A stretch of 64,000 bases of DNA, taken from positions 5,142,390 through 5,206,389 of the forward strand of contig NC_092110.1 of the NCBI RefSeq assembly GCF_045679555.1, read 5' to 3'. A program made the position numbers and the translations under genes. The notes beneath the pieces are model-generated. The model was not told the DNA's origin. It did no database searches and saw nothing but the letters and a program-made list of their open reading frames with translations. Numbering within the stretch: the stretch's first letter is position 1; every line of letters begins with the position of its first letter. Origin of the DNA: Salvelinus alpinus. Its lineage: Eukaryota; Chordata; Actinopteri; Salmoniformes; Salmonidae. Below, piece by piece: positions 10,755-24,499 of the stretch.

Positions 10755-11295
10755 CACAAATAACTAAATGAGGCATATAAGAGGACCGGTTTCTTCATTA
10801 ACCGCTTCATTAACAGAATAGCTGCATGTGCGCACTCCTTTGGAAATAGTTCCAGGAAAATATCCTTGCAATTTTACTCAGCCACGTTCAACTGTATTCT
10901 TCTTACTATAAAATAATGTAACGCTACAGGAACTAGAAGCAAATCTTACCTGCCAAATGAACTGCTGTAGCCCACGGCCATATAGCATAGCTAGATCAGA
11001 GCCTAACATAAGACTCAGAATATGCCATTTCTGTTCTTCTGAAATATGATATGAGAGAATATAGCCTAATGTTTCTTTAGCCTAAATTAAATAATGGATT
11101 TATTGTGATGGTGTAGGCTATAATAAATGGATTCATGTTCCAAAGACCTGCATCAGTGGCTTGCTTGAAGGCTATGCGTGGAAGCCCTGAGATGCTAAAA
11201 CGTGTTTATGTTAATTAACGGTAAATTACCGTGAGACCGGCAGTTATTTGAGTGACAGTTACCGGCTGACAATTTCATGACCACCACAACCCTAG
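10755..11295 (-). mobile_element. hAT-type non-autonomous element, one end clear
   Basis: The right end reads, in reverse, CTAGGGTTGTGGTGGTCATG followed by a run of alternating CCGGT and ACGGT words. This resembles the common salmonid hAT ends that start with GGGCTGTGACGG. The related 54046-54535 has similar wording. The left limit is approximate. The interior is AT-rich without coding frame. It ends 40 bp from mta exon 2. Confidence 0.5.
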
Positions 11296-11335
11296 TTAGG
11301 GCCAGAGGCTGTACACACACGCACCACTGTCTCAC

Positions 11336-11403
11336 CTTGTTGAGCTCTTCTATCCGCCGGATCAGCAGTGGGTTACTGGATGAGTTTTCAAAATAAACAT
11401 AAT
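11336..11403 (-). CDS. mta1: MTA-family gene, coding exon 2 (start of BAH domain)
   Basis: 68-bp exon on the minus strand, bounded by an acceptor CAACAG (before 11403) and a donor GTGAGA (after 11336). Joined to exon 1 it completes a GAT codon and reads [14 protein letters not shown], then IRRIEELNK, the opening of the BAH domain of MTA1/2/3, the chromatin-binding subunits of NuRD. The position usually shown as Tyr (SNPYL) is Leu here. The exon phase and the combined 96 nt (32 codons) fit exactly. The next exon was not found between 1 and 11335, so intron 2 exceeds 11.3 kb. Confidence 0.92.
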
Positions 11404-12015
11404 CTGTTGAGGAAAAGGGGTGGAGGGAAGAGAAGTAGGAGGAGGGAGAGAGAGAGAGAAAACACGTCAGTAGAGCGTCTTAACAAGGTTAGCCTACTCT
11501 GTATAGCCAACAGACAGAGACAGCGTCAACTGTATTCTTGCGGAGTGATTTGGCCACCTGGACCAATGGATGACTTCAATAGCTTGTACAGTATATCAAA
11601 ACACTATTTTCAATTTTTTCTTCCCATTCTTTGTCCTCTGCATTTCTAGCTCCCTCTCCTCTTTCCCTCCGTCTATACGCTTGACCCAGCTCCTCTCCTT
11701 TCACCCCCATTCCCCTTGCTCTTGACCTAGCCCCTCTCCTCCTCCCCCCTATAGTCCTCCCTCCCTCTTGCGCCTCTCCTCTCTCCCTCCCTCTTGCGCC
11801 TCTCCTCTCTCCCTCAGGCCCTGGGCTTAGTAGAGTGCGTGCCTCTCCTCTTAAACCTGCATGCAACTTGACTAATGTCAGATTATCATACCCCACACTT
11901 GATAGGCTGCCTGGAGCTAAACCCCTCCTCTCGTCTCCCCCTACCGTCTACCCCCATCCTCTCCAGTCCAACTCTTCATCTCTTGTCTGACTGAGCAGGT
12001 CTCTGCTCTCCTAGG
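11404..12015. other. mta intron 1, purine- and pyrimidine-rich stretches
   Basis: 11410-11460 is GA-rich on the plus strand. 11640-11820 is CT-rich and contains two tandem copies of a roughly 29-bp unit around CCCTCTTGCGCCTCTCCTCT (11760-11816). No exon is recognised. Confidence 0.7.
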
Positions 12016-12017
12016 AA

Positions 12018-12066
<49 letters not shown>
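12016..12066. repeat. (TA)n(CA)n microsatellite
   Basis: About 12 TA units followed by about 12 CA units. It has replaced the outermost bases of the adjacent Tc1 terminus. Confidence 0.95.
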
Positions 12067-12760
12067 AAAGTTTGGGGTCACTTAGAAATTCATGTTTTTG
12101 AAAGAAAAGAAAATTGTCCATTAAAATATCAAATTGATCAGAAATAGTGTAGACATTGTTAATGTTGTAAATGACTATTGTAGCTGGAAACGGCAGATTT
12201 TTTATGGAATACCTACATAGGCATACAGAGGCCCATTATCAGCAACCATCACTCCTGTGTTCCAATGGCACGTTGTGTTAGCTAATCCAAGTTTATCATT
12301 TTCAAAGACTAGAAAACCATTTTGCAATTATGTCAGCACAGCTGAAAACTGTTGTACTGATTAAAGAAGCAATAAAACTGGCCTTCTTTAGACTAGTTGA
12401 GTATCTGGAGCATCAGCATCTGTGGGTTCGATTACAGGCTCAAAAATCGTCAGTCTATTCTTGTTCTGAGAAATGAAGGCTATTCCATGTGAGAAATTGG
12501 CAAGAAACTGAAGATCTCGTAAAACGCTGTGTACTACTCCCTTCACGGAACAGCGCAAACTGGCTCTAACCAGAAAGAGAACCAGAAAGAGAAAGAGGAG
12601 TGGGAGGCCCTGGTGCACAACTGAGCAAGAGGACAAGTACATTAGAGTGTCTAGTTTGAGAAACAAACACCTCACAAGTCCTCAACTGGCAGCTTCATTA
12701 AATAGTACCCACAAAACACCCATCTCAACGTCAACAGTGAAGAGGCAACTCCGGGATGCG
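12067..12760 (+). mobile_element. 5' half of a Tc1-like element (AGTTTGGGGTCAC family)
   Basis: Starts within the inverted repeat AAGTTTGGGGTCACTTAGAA, the same family as 61444-63970. The right part encodes the transposase DNA-binding region on the plus strand (RPWCTTEQEDKYIRVSSLRN, then STSTVKRQLRD). The DDE half and right terminus are missing. At about 12760 it passes straight into a different Tc1 family. Confidence 0.85.
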
Positions 12761-13504
12761 CCGATCATCTTTTCCTCGGATCCTGACTAGTCTCCCAGTC
12801 CCTGCCGCTGGCCACTCTACCATAAAGGCCTTATTGGTGGAGTGCTGCAGAGACAGTTGTCCTTCTGGAAGATTCTCCCATCCCCACAGCCTAACTCTAG
12901 AGCTCTGTCAGAGTGACCATCGGGTTCTTGGTCACCCTCCTAACCAAGGCCCTTCTGCCAGCTCTAGGAAGAGTTTTGGTGGTTCCAAACTTCTTCCATT
13001 TAAGAATGATGGAGGCCAGTGTTCTTGGGGACCTTCAATGCTGCAGAAATGTTTTGGTACCCTTCCCCAGATCTGTGCCGACACAATCCTGTCTCGGAGC
13101 TTTACGGACAATTCCTTCGACCTCATGGCTTGGTTTTTGCTCTGACATGTACTGTCACCTCTGGGACCATTCCAAAGCATGTCCAATCAATTGGAAATGG
13201 AATTTTCCACAGGTGGACTCAAATCAAGTTGTAGGAACATCTCAAGGATGATCAATGGAAACAGGATGCACCTGAGCTCAAATTTGAGTCTCATAGCAAA
13301 GGGTCTGAATACTTATGTAAATAAGATCTGTTTTCTATTTTTTATAAATTAGCAAAAATGTATAACAACCTGTTTTCTCTTTGTCATTATGGGGTATTGT
13401 GTGTAGATTTGAGGATTTTTATTTATTTAATACATTTTAGAATAAGACTAACGTAACAAAATGTGGAAAAAGTCAAGGGGTCTGAATACTATCCAGAGGC
13501 ACTG
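12761..13504 (-). mobile_element. Second Tc1-like element, internally deleted, minus strand
   Basis: The right terminus (in reverse CAGTGCCTCTGGATAGTATT) is followed by TA at 13505. The minus strand reads NQAMRSKELSVKLRDRIV, the transposase N-terminus, in 12932-13186. It then passes to fragments of the DDE region near 12780-12900. Other frames show only shadows. The left terminus is lost at the junction with the preceding element. Confidence 0.85.
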
Positions 13505-13799
13505 TACATGTCCAGCCATGCACTCGCGTGTGTACCCCCGTAGCAAGTACACTAACCAACTCAATTTGAGCGGTTTACTAATGGGAAACATACAGCGAAT
13601 CTTACACTGAACATGCTCAACCACAGCCTTCAAAAGAGCTCCAAAATGTAATAAAAACATACAAAACAGGCAAACCTGCCTGCCCGTCTCTCCAGCTCAC
13701 TCTGTCGGTCTCTCTTCCTGCCTGCCTGTCTCTGCCAGCCCTCGCCTACCCTCCTGCCAGATCAGCCTGCATGTGCCCACAGCCAGCGTCTGCTACCCC
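13505..13799. other. mta intron 1, no feature recognised
   Basis: AT-rich then CT-rich (13680-13790), without a coding frame or known repeat. Confidence 0.6.
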
Positions 13800-13890
13800 C
13801 ACCCCTCCCCCACTGCCAGCCTCAGCCAATCACGCGCCATCACTACCCGCCACGTCACAGTGCAGTCAAATTCCCTCAGAGCCAATCGTA
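13800..13890. promoter_or_regulatory. Candidate intronic regulatory cluster (two CCAAT, CRE half-site, CT box)
   Basis: Within about 90 bp: CACCCCTCCCCC, two GCCAAT boxes (13824-13829 and 13881-13886) and ACGTCA (13852-13857), in a locally GC-rich patch of an otherwise AT-rich intron. This combination is typical of promoters or enhancers. It could serve as an alternative mta promoter, but no transcript start is shown by sequence alone. Confidence 0.35.
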
Positions 13891-15299
13891 GCATGTAGCT
13901 GAGCCCCAAAGACAGTCTGTCCATCTATCTCACTCAGATAGAGTAGGCCCTGCATTTTCTTTACCTAACACTAGCCAAACTTGGTATGATCATCCATACT
14001 GTCTGTGACTGTTAGAAGGCATAGCCTCCACCTTTATCCTATCTGAGCGGTGTGTTCGCCCTCTGTCAGAGAGCCTGTATCAATTCTGCTGCCAAGGAGA
14101 TGCTGTGTATCTATGCTGTCTACCACAGCTCGGCTCCAAGGAGATACAGTGTACAAACGTCTGTGTTGCCACTGGTCTCTTGTCATTTTACCACCACAAT
14201 ATGTTCTCTGCTGGGAAAAATGTTTGGTTATTGCTGCGGATTGAAATCACATCAAATGTATTAATAAAGCCCTTGTCACAAAGTACATCACACTCAAGGG
14301 GTCAGTGATTGACATTTCCACTGATGGCCACTTGCTGAAGATACTGCGGCTTTTTCTCCTTACGGTCTTCCTTTACCCAAACATCGATCCCATCATGCAC
14401 TCTCTGCATGACATGTAGCCAATCACATTTGTAAGGAAGATGCCATGTGATAGTGCCATGGGGGGGGCTTTTACCAAAGAAGAGCCAATTCAACTGAATA
14501 GTAAAGCTATTCCAAGCAACCAACTACCTGGATCCTCTCCTGAACTTTGACCCCAAGGGGCCTGAGTTTACACACCTACAGGGAAAGTGGCCATGATGAC
14601 AATTTGGTGCTCATCCAGTGCGTGTTAGCCAAGACAATAAGCTGAAAATGCCAGATTGATGCCACTGATCAAGCAACTTTCCTCTTATGCCAGAGACAGC
14701 GCATCAGTTTAGGATATTATGATGTTAGTTCACAATAATGGTGTGTGATTCCAAAATGAAAAACAACCATACAGACCCTTGTTTTTATCATTTTCCTTGG
14801 GTTTTTGGAGGGTAAAAATGGTCAGGGACCCTAAATGCCAGGTGAGGCTCGCTCTCCAGAAGAGTGATCTACAGAAAACAAAGACAAATAAGTGATCTAT
14901 CGGAAGGATAGGGGTAAATGGACTTTGGGGTGTAAAATGTTGAGGGCCCAGAAGAGTGATCTGCTGTGGGAAACAAAGACATTAGGGCCTAGCTAGCCTG
15001 CTGTGTATGTGTGACAGGCTTTGTCTATGCTTCAGCCACAAGGGAAGTCCTCCTCATTGCCTCTGATGATCCAGCATTGTCTACAACAATGTCTTTAAGT
15101 GTCAGCTATCTTTGAGGGGAACCCGGCTTTGCTCAGATGCCAGGCAATGCCCTAGACTGGAGAAGGGGACAAGGCACCTACCCAGAGAGGCATCCATTTG
15201 ATCCTGGACCTTATTAGATTTCAGTGTACTGCCATGAGCGGTTCGACGTTGAACCAAAGAGCTGAGGCAACGACTGTGGTTGTAGGGCCAAACGGGACC
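13891..15299. other. mta intron 1, unrecognised sequence
   Basis: No ORF with family resemblance. 14830-14990 repeats the words AGAAGAGTGATCT and AACAAAGACA twice in loose tandem. A G-run (14461-14467) is present. Confidence 0.6.
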
Positions 15300-15530
15300 C
15301 AAAGGGAATGTAGCAGGTCAGAAGAGGACTGGCCACCCCTTGGAGCCTGATTCCTCTCTAGGTTTCTTCCTAGGTTACTGCCTTCTAGGGAGTTTTTCCT
15401 AGCCACTGTGCTTAACTGCCGCTGCATTGCTTGCTCTCTGGGGTTTTAGGCTGGGTATCTGTAAAGCACTTTGTGACAACTGCTGATGTTAAAAGGGTTT
15501 CATAAAATACATTTTATTGATTGACATGGC
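15300..15530 (+). repeat. Common teleost dispersed repeat
   Basis: Contains the widely dispersed fish sequence around CTCTCTAGGTTTCTTCCTAG, GGGAGTTTTTCCTAGCCAC and GGGGTTTTAGGCTGGG, ending in an AT-rich ATTGATTG tail. Recognised by wording; the class (LINE 3' end or SINE-like) is not decided. Confidence 0.6.
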
Positions 15531-16970
15531 AATTCAACATAATTTCTCCCTCTAAAACGTAGGCTTACCTTTACTATCCTGGCACTGATTGAATGGCTAG
15601 TCAGAGGTTCTTGAGAAACTGTCAAAACCGTTCCACCAAAAGTCCACAATTTCTAAAAATGAGTGTGCAGCCAGTACTGAATCTGCTGTCAAAAAGTTGC
15701 ATTCCCCAGCGATCAATTAAAATGATCTGCTGTAAACTACTCTGTGTGCACCAACTGTGTGCATAGCAATGAGTGGCTTGAATTCCACACTTTCCAAAAC
15801 AATTAAATGGGTCCTCTATTCAGCAGAATCAGCATGATCACAAGCAGACAGACAAACTGTTACCATTTCTGTACAGTGCCAACTAAACTATATATTTTAT
15901 GAACACTAGCTTGACAGTGAGTTGTCTCACTTGTCTGACAAACAAATGATTCATAAACAACTGAAAGCCAGTTGACATGAATTAATAGTAAGAGGGTAGG
16001 CTAGGCTATTGTTTTTATATAGTATTGTTTCAACTATGTTAAATAAAAATAAGTAAAAAATAGTTTCCTCTATGACTGGTCACATTGACCCCATCCATCA
16101 CAATCCACAACTGGTGCTGCTGACACTCACTGTTGTGGCCAAACAGAAAGATTTTCACACCAGCTAACAATGAAATTAAACTTGGTTTAAAACCTGTGGC
16201 TTGACTAGCCTACTGCTGGATACAGTTACCAATTTGTTGACAAACTACTTTAATGTATTTCAGGGGAGTGTGACACCGGACCTCAGTATACTAACTATTC
16301 CCATGCACTGAACGAGCCAGGTGAGTTGGAAACTAATTTAAGTCAACTTCAACCCGAGTAGACTAACCTTGCTAGGTAGCTATTGTTATTGTAAAGTTGT
16401 ACATATTATGAAATGCAAATACTGATCAATTTGATATAAACTCAAAAAGGTCAGTCTAATATAATACAGCTACTTTGATTAGACAATAGACACCATCGTA
16501 ATTTATTATCATTCTGAAAGTACAACTTCAGAGACCAGCAGCAGTTAATAACGTTATCGTGCTCTGCCTCAAAATACTCACTCTCTCAACAGAGCCAAAT
16601 AGCCTGTTAGCCAACTAATGTGTTAGCTAGCCGACTGGCAAGCCAAACTTTACTTTTAAAAGCGAATCGTTGAATAATTATTTTAATAAAAACAAAATGT
16701 TAACTCTAAAGACGACCATATTGGTTTGTGTAACAACAACAGCGATACGTTTAGAAACAACGAGGAAAAACCCGGGGTCCCTACGAGACTCTTCATCACC
16801 ATCCTCCTCCTCCTCAGTCACCATCATCTTCATCACTGACTGAAGCACAAGGCACTTTAGCTTTAGGAAATAAAAAAAAAAGGACAACACCATGCTGCAA
16901 AACCCGCGACGAACCAGTGAAAACGCGACATAAAGGACACAAAATTGTCCAAAACTGTGTTCCCCTTACC
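15531..16970. other. mta intron 1, unique-looking sequence
   Basis: AT-rich non-coding sequence with no repeat or exon recognised. TCC/TCA-rich stretch at 16796-16840. Confidence 0.6.
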
Positions 16971-16998
16971 TCCAACCCGGTACATGTTCGCTGCCATG
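16971..16998 (-). CDS. mta1: MTA-family gene, coding exon 1
   Basis: ATG at 16998 on the minus strand opens MAANMYRVG, the invariant N-terminus of metastasis-associated proteins (NuRD subunits that bind histone deacetylases and nucleosomes in the nucleus). The coding part ends after one base of the next codon at 16971, followed by the donor GTAAGG. Exon 2 at 11336-11403 continues in phase. MTA1, MTA2 and MTA3 share this N-terminus; mta1 is preferred because the crip2-like gene lies nearby, as MTA1 and CRIP2 do in human. Confidence 0.9.
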
Positions 16999-17110
16999 AC
17001 TGCCCCGGGTCCTGGCGTCTCCAGGTAGGGCTATCTCTCGCAGTAGCCGTCGCTGTTACCACTGCCGCCGCTGTGTGTTGGAAAATGGTGGATTGATCAA
17101 TACGAAGCAG
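16999..17110 (-). promoter_or_regulatory. mta 5' UTR and likely promoter edge
   Basis: GC-rich, CpG-containing sequence directly upstream of the mta start codon, including CCGCCGCTGT. On the plus strand AAAATGGTGG resembles a YY1 site. No TATA box is seen. The transcript start cannot be fixed. Confidence 0.45.
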
Positions 17111-17544
17111 ACTAGCCAAGAGATCTTAAAGAGACAGTACGCGTTATTTCTCCAAAACCTACTCTGGGTAGGCCTGCTGTATTTTATATTTCAGGCGGAC
17201 TTGAGTAACCCGCGTAAAATGTGGATACAGTTCGTAACAAAGCGGTTTCCCCTGGAAGTCAGTGCACGAACGAGGAGTGGGCTGCAGTGGGAGGGGGCAC
17301 TATTCAGCATCGTTGCCCTCTCACTACCCCGCCTCCCTACCTGCACGCAACACAACAATGCTGTGTTATTTCTAAACTAACGGAAACATTTATAAAGTAT
17401 TAAAACTGTTGCTGTTTGAGTAGCCTACAAAAAAAAAAAAAAAAATGATTGTGGTCAGTTCCTTTAAAAATGTATGTTCATATCTCCCTCTGTCTAGCCC
17501 CCTCAACCTCACTGAAGCCAGTGCCACTGCTTTTTTTCATTGTT
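17111..17544. other. Upstream of mta, mostly unique; A-run
   Basis: Holds a run of 17 A at 17429-17445. No gene recognised. Confidence 0.6.
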
Positions 17545-17670
17545 CCCCTCTAATCAGAGACTTATTTAGACCTGGGAAACCAGGTGTGTGCAATTCATTA
17601 TCAGGTAGAAGAGAAAAGCAGGCTCCAAGATCTCTTAGGGTGGGAGTTGAATACCCCTGGTCTAGCCTAT
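17545..17670 (-). repeat. Short dispersed fish repeat
   Basis: The words CAGGTGTGTGCAATT, ATTATCAGGTAGAA and GAGTTGAATACCCCTGG are those of a common salmonid dispersed repeat. No coding. Confidence 0.55.
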
Positions 17671-20845
<3,175 letters not shown>

Positions 20846-21191
20846 TGTCACGCCCTGATCTTAGAGATCCCTATTATTCTCTATGTTTGGTTAGGTCAGG
20901 GTGTGACTCAGGTGGGAAAATCTATGTTTTCTATTTCTTTGTTTTGGCCGAGTGTGGTTCCCAATCAGAGGCAGCTGTCTATCGTTGTCTCTGATTGGGG
21001 ATCATATATAAGTTGTCATTTTCCGTTTGGGTTTTGTGGGATATTGTTTTCTGTATAGTTTATTTGCCTTACAGAACTGTGCGCGTTCGTTTTTGTCGTT
21101 GTTATTTTGCTTTTGGTGTCATCAATAAAAAGAACGATGTACACTTTCCACGCTGCGCTTTGGTCCACTCCTTTCGACGAGAGCCGTTACA
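20846..21191 (+). mobile_element. Solo LTR of a Ty3/gypsy-type element
   Basis: 346 bp starting TGTCACGCCC and ending CGTTACA, flanked by the 5-bp repeat ACATT (20841-20845 and 21192-21196). It has a TATA box (CATATATAAG, about 21004) and AATAAA (21124-21129), giving plus orientation. No internal element sequence remains, so the two original LTRs recombined. Confidence 0.9.
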
Positions 21192-21838
21192 ACATTACGG
21201 TACCACGTATAGCTAGCAGCATTTTAGTCAAATAAAGATTGCTATACTTGCTGTTTAGTCTGTGTTTTATAAATGTGCAATATGCATAAAACAATTATAT
21301 AAGGAACTGACAACTCGTTCTCATTCTGAGAAATAAGGTATGCCACTTGATTTCAACATCTGAACCAAGTGGACAGGCCAACATGCTGATCAAACAGTTA
21401 GAGACAGACAGAAGGGTGTGTTCATAACAATTGTTTTGCCTTGTTAGCTGAATTCAGAGCTTGTGAAATTATACCTAGATCCAAGTTGGCTAAACTTGAA
21501 ATATAAATATTAGCCGGCTACTCACTTGCACGTGGACTTGTGCTTGAGATATTGTTTATGTGACAGGTGTTAATGTTCAAAAATATTAGTGAATGGGCAT
21601 TATGCTTGGTTCTGGTTAAAATTGTAACAAAAAGGGCATTTTTATTGACAGACCTGAAAGCCAGATCAGTGATTATTGCAAAAAGAATAATTCAATTATT
21701 CGTGGGTCTTACGGTTGTGTAAGGCATATATTCAGCCTAGGTATAATTTCAAAAGCTCTGATTTCATTAGATTATTGCTGACTGTTTTACATGCAATTTA
21801 CAAACTTGACCTTTAATTGTACATCAAAGAGTTTTATA
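21192..21838. other. No feature recognised
   Basis: AT-rich intergenic DNA. Confidence 0.5.
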
Positions 21839-22932
21839 CAGTACCAGTCACACCTACTCATTCAAGGGTTTTTCTTTATTTTTACTATTTTCTACATTGT
21901 AGAATAATAGTGAAGACATCAAAACTATGAAATAACATACATGGAATCATGTAGTGACCAAAAAAGTGTTAAACAAATCAAAATAGATTTTAGATTCTTC
22001 AAAGTAGCCACACTTAAAGAATAAATAAAGATCAAATTTGCCTTGATGACAGCTTTGCACACTCTTGGCATTCTCTCAACCAGCTTCACCTGGCATGCTT
22101 TTCCAACCTGGCATGCTTTTCTTGAAGGAGTTCCCACATATGCTGAGCACTTGTTGGCTGCTTTTCCTTCACTATGCTGTCCAACTCATCCCAAACCTTC
22201 TCAATTGGGTTGAGGTCGGGTGATTGTGGAGAACAGGTCATTTGATGCAGCATTCCATCACTCTCCTTCTTGGTCAAATAGCCCTTACACAGCCTGGAGG
22301 TGTGTTGGGTCATTGTCCTATTAAGCGCAAACCAGATGGGATGGCGTATCGCTGCACAATGTGGTGGTAGCCATGCTGGTTAAGTGTGCCTTGAATTCAA
22401 AATAAATCACTGACAGTGTCACCAGCAAAGCAACCCCACATCATCACACCTCCTCCATGCTTCACAGTGGGAACCACACATGCGGAAATCATCCGTTCAC
22501 CTACTCGGCGTCTCACAAAGACACCGCGGTTGGAACTAAAAATCTCACATTTGGACTCATCAGACCAAAGGACAGATTTCCACCAGTCTAATGTCCATTG
22601 TTCGTGTTTCTTGGCCCAAGCAAGTCTCTTCTTCTTATTGGTGTCCTTTAGTAGTGATTTCTTTGCAGCAATTCGACCATGAAGGCCTGACTCACACAGT
22701 CTCCTCTGAACAGTTGATGTTGAGATGTGTCTGTTACTTGAACTCTGTGAAGCATTTATTTGGGCTGCAATTTCTGAGGCTGGTAACTCTAATGGACTTA
22801 TCCTCTGCAGCATAGGTAACTCTGGGTCTTCCTTTCCTGTGGCAGTCCTCATGAGAGCCAGTCCTCATGAGAAATATATGTGTTATTTCATAGTTTTGAT
22901 GTCTTCACTCTTATTCTACAATTTTTGCTGAG
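21839..22932 (-). mobile_element. Tc1-like element (CAGTACCAGTC family), 5' terminus lost
   Basis: The left inverted repeat CAGTACCAGTCACACCTACT follows a TA. It lacks about 13 bases present in the related copy at 39117. The transposase reads on the minus strand. The right side stops at about 22932 inside the terminal repeat, shown by TATTCTACAATTTTTG. Confidence 0.88.
22086..22852 (-). pseudogene. Broken Tc1 transposase
   Basis: 22397-22852 encodes 151 codons with helix-turn-helix text ([17 protein letters not shown]) and the first catalytic region (VLWSDES, then VKHGGGVMMWGCFAGD). 22086-22313 gives the C-terminal part (HTSRLCKGYLTKKESDG, SPDLNPIEKVWDEL). Between them (22314-22396) a deletion and a frameshift disrupt the part around the second catalytic Asp. 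Not functional. Confidence 0.9.
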
Positions 22933-22935
22933 GTA

Positions 22936-23640
22936 CTCGAAGATTCAAGCCCCTTGGGTGCTGCCATAGAGTTACATTAGAAGTGCCCATCCAAGAAGGC
23001 TCAAGGTCGTTGGCCACAGATAAAATTTAGTCAAATCACGTTATATCTACCGTAGCTTTGATTGGAGTGATCATGTCAACATCATACTTTCAAAATCTTA
23101 GCTAGCAGTCATCATCATGAATCAAGTCGAAAATCTGCTGGCAAATCCTTTTCAATCCTTGTCATATGAAGAGAAATTATGGATAAAATGTATCAGTGCT
23201 CATCGGCCATAAACATTACACAACAAGTTGGAAATTGCAAATTCAAAAATGAGTGGTTTGGAAGGAAACAGTGGCTAACTGCAAGCATTGCAAAACAATT
23301 ACTAGCCTGCTATTCAGTGGAGTGGGTGTGTGGTCCAAGTCTGGGTTTAAGGGTCTCTTTTCCAAGCTTAAAAAATAAACATTCAACATTGGCTATGCTG
23401 TCAAACCAGCATGACTTCTGCCGCGTTCAGAACAACTGTAAACTCAGAAATCTCAGACTTCAGTGAGTTCAAGACAACTAGAAAACACGTTTTGAACAGT
23501 CATCCAACTCGGAATTTCAAGTCGGGAACTCAGGCCTCTTTCTAGAGCTCCGACCTTAAAGATCACTGACGTCATGATTCGGCCTTCTTTTTTTCAGAGT
23601 TCCCAGTTGTCTTGAAAGCACCATAAAGTGAGCACAGCTG
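22936..23640 (+). mobile_element. Fragment of a hAT/ZMYM1-like transposon with MITE-like end
   Basis: An open frame at 23179-23466 reads NEWFGRKQWLTASIAKQLLACY, resembling the N-terminal zinc-finger part of ZMYM1-like hAT proteins in fish. 23400-23640 carries the dispersed wording TCAAGACAACTAGAAAACAC and TTCCCAGTTGTCTTGAAAG, inverted with respect to each other. No intact transposase. Confidence 0.4.
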
Positions 23641-24499
23641 TGCCACCTTCCTGTTCAAGTGAGCACAACACAACAAGGTGAGTCCAAAAATGTATTGTAT
23701 GCTGCCGCTTAAATGATGTAATATGCCAGGGAGATATGTATACTGTAGCTAAGAAAGTAATACTAAGTGTATGTTGTGTAGTAAGCTGTTAGTAGCCCGT
23801 GCTGAAAAAATAGTTATATTGACTACGTCCGTCCTAGCTCGCTCATTAATGTCTTAATCGGAATTACGGATTGCCTCTTATCCGCTCGTCGTCCCCTTAT
23901 GCCATAGTTTGTACATCTCAAGTGTCAGTAGAAACCACATTTGTTTAAGCAAGTCAGCCATATCAGCTGTTCTTTTAATTGCAGTAAATGAGGCTGAATG
24001 AACTGTTTCACTGCCAGACAAGGCTCTGCTGATAGCCAGGGGTAGCAGTGGTAAGGTGTTGGGACTCTGCTGTTGGGACAGCTTTATGAAGGCCCTAACA
24101 ATTTGTGGGCACAGTTTGTGGGCTCCGTTTGTCACCGTTATAGTGCATGTATTGTTCAGTGTTGTGTTGTGTAGTGGCTTTGCTGGCATGCATACAAAAA
24201 AAATCAATAATGGCTGTTGATGCTGAAAACACTTATAACTGTCTCAAATGGCCTTTTCCAGGGCCGGCTCCAGGCATAAGCAACATAAGATGTCACTTAG
24301 GGCCCCAGGCCTCAGTCAGGGTCTCAAATTACTGTTGAGAGTTAGATTAGTAGAGTACACAATGTACAAGTTCGAAATTTGGTTGTGCATCAGTAATTTG
24401 GTTTTGTTATTTCAGTCACTCACAGTCACTGTCACACACAGTCAGCACCCTGACCTCCAGGGCCCCCCATTGATATCACTCAGATATCATGGCATAAGT
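23641..24499. other. No gene; short dispersed repeat near 24255
   Basis: 24255-24310 (GGGCCGGCTCCAGGCATAAG) is dispersed-repeat wording. The remainder is AT-rich and non-coding. Confidence 0.5.

Noticed and set aside
10940..10975. Splice-donor-like CTTACCTGCC on the minus strand, possible mta exon 3
   Set aside because: The adjacent reading does not resemble the MTA BAH continuation, and the sequence belongs to a hAT-type repeat.
16814..17119. 101-codon minus-strand frame over mta exon 1
   Set aside because: Out of phase with the MTA start; the real coding part is the 28-nt exon in another frame.
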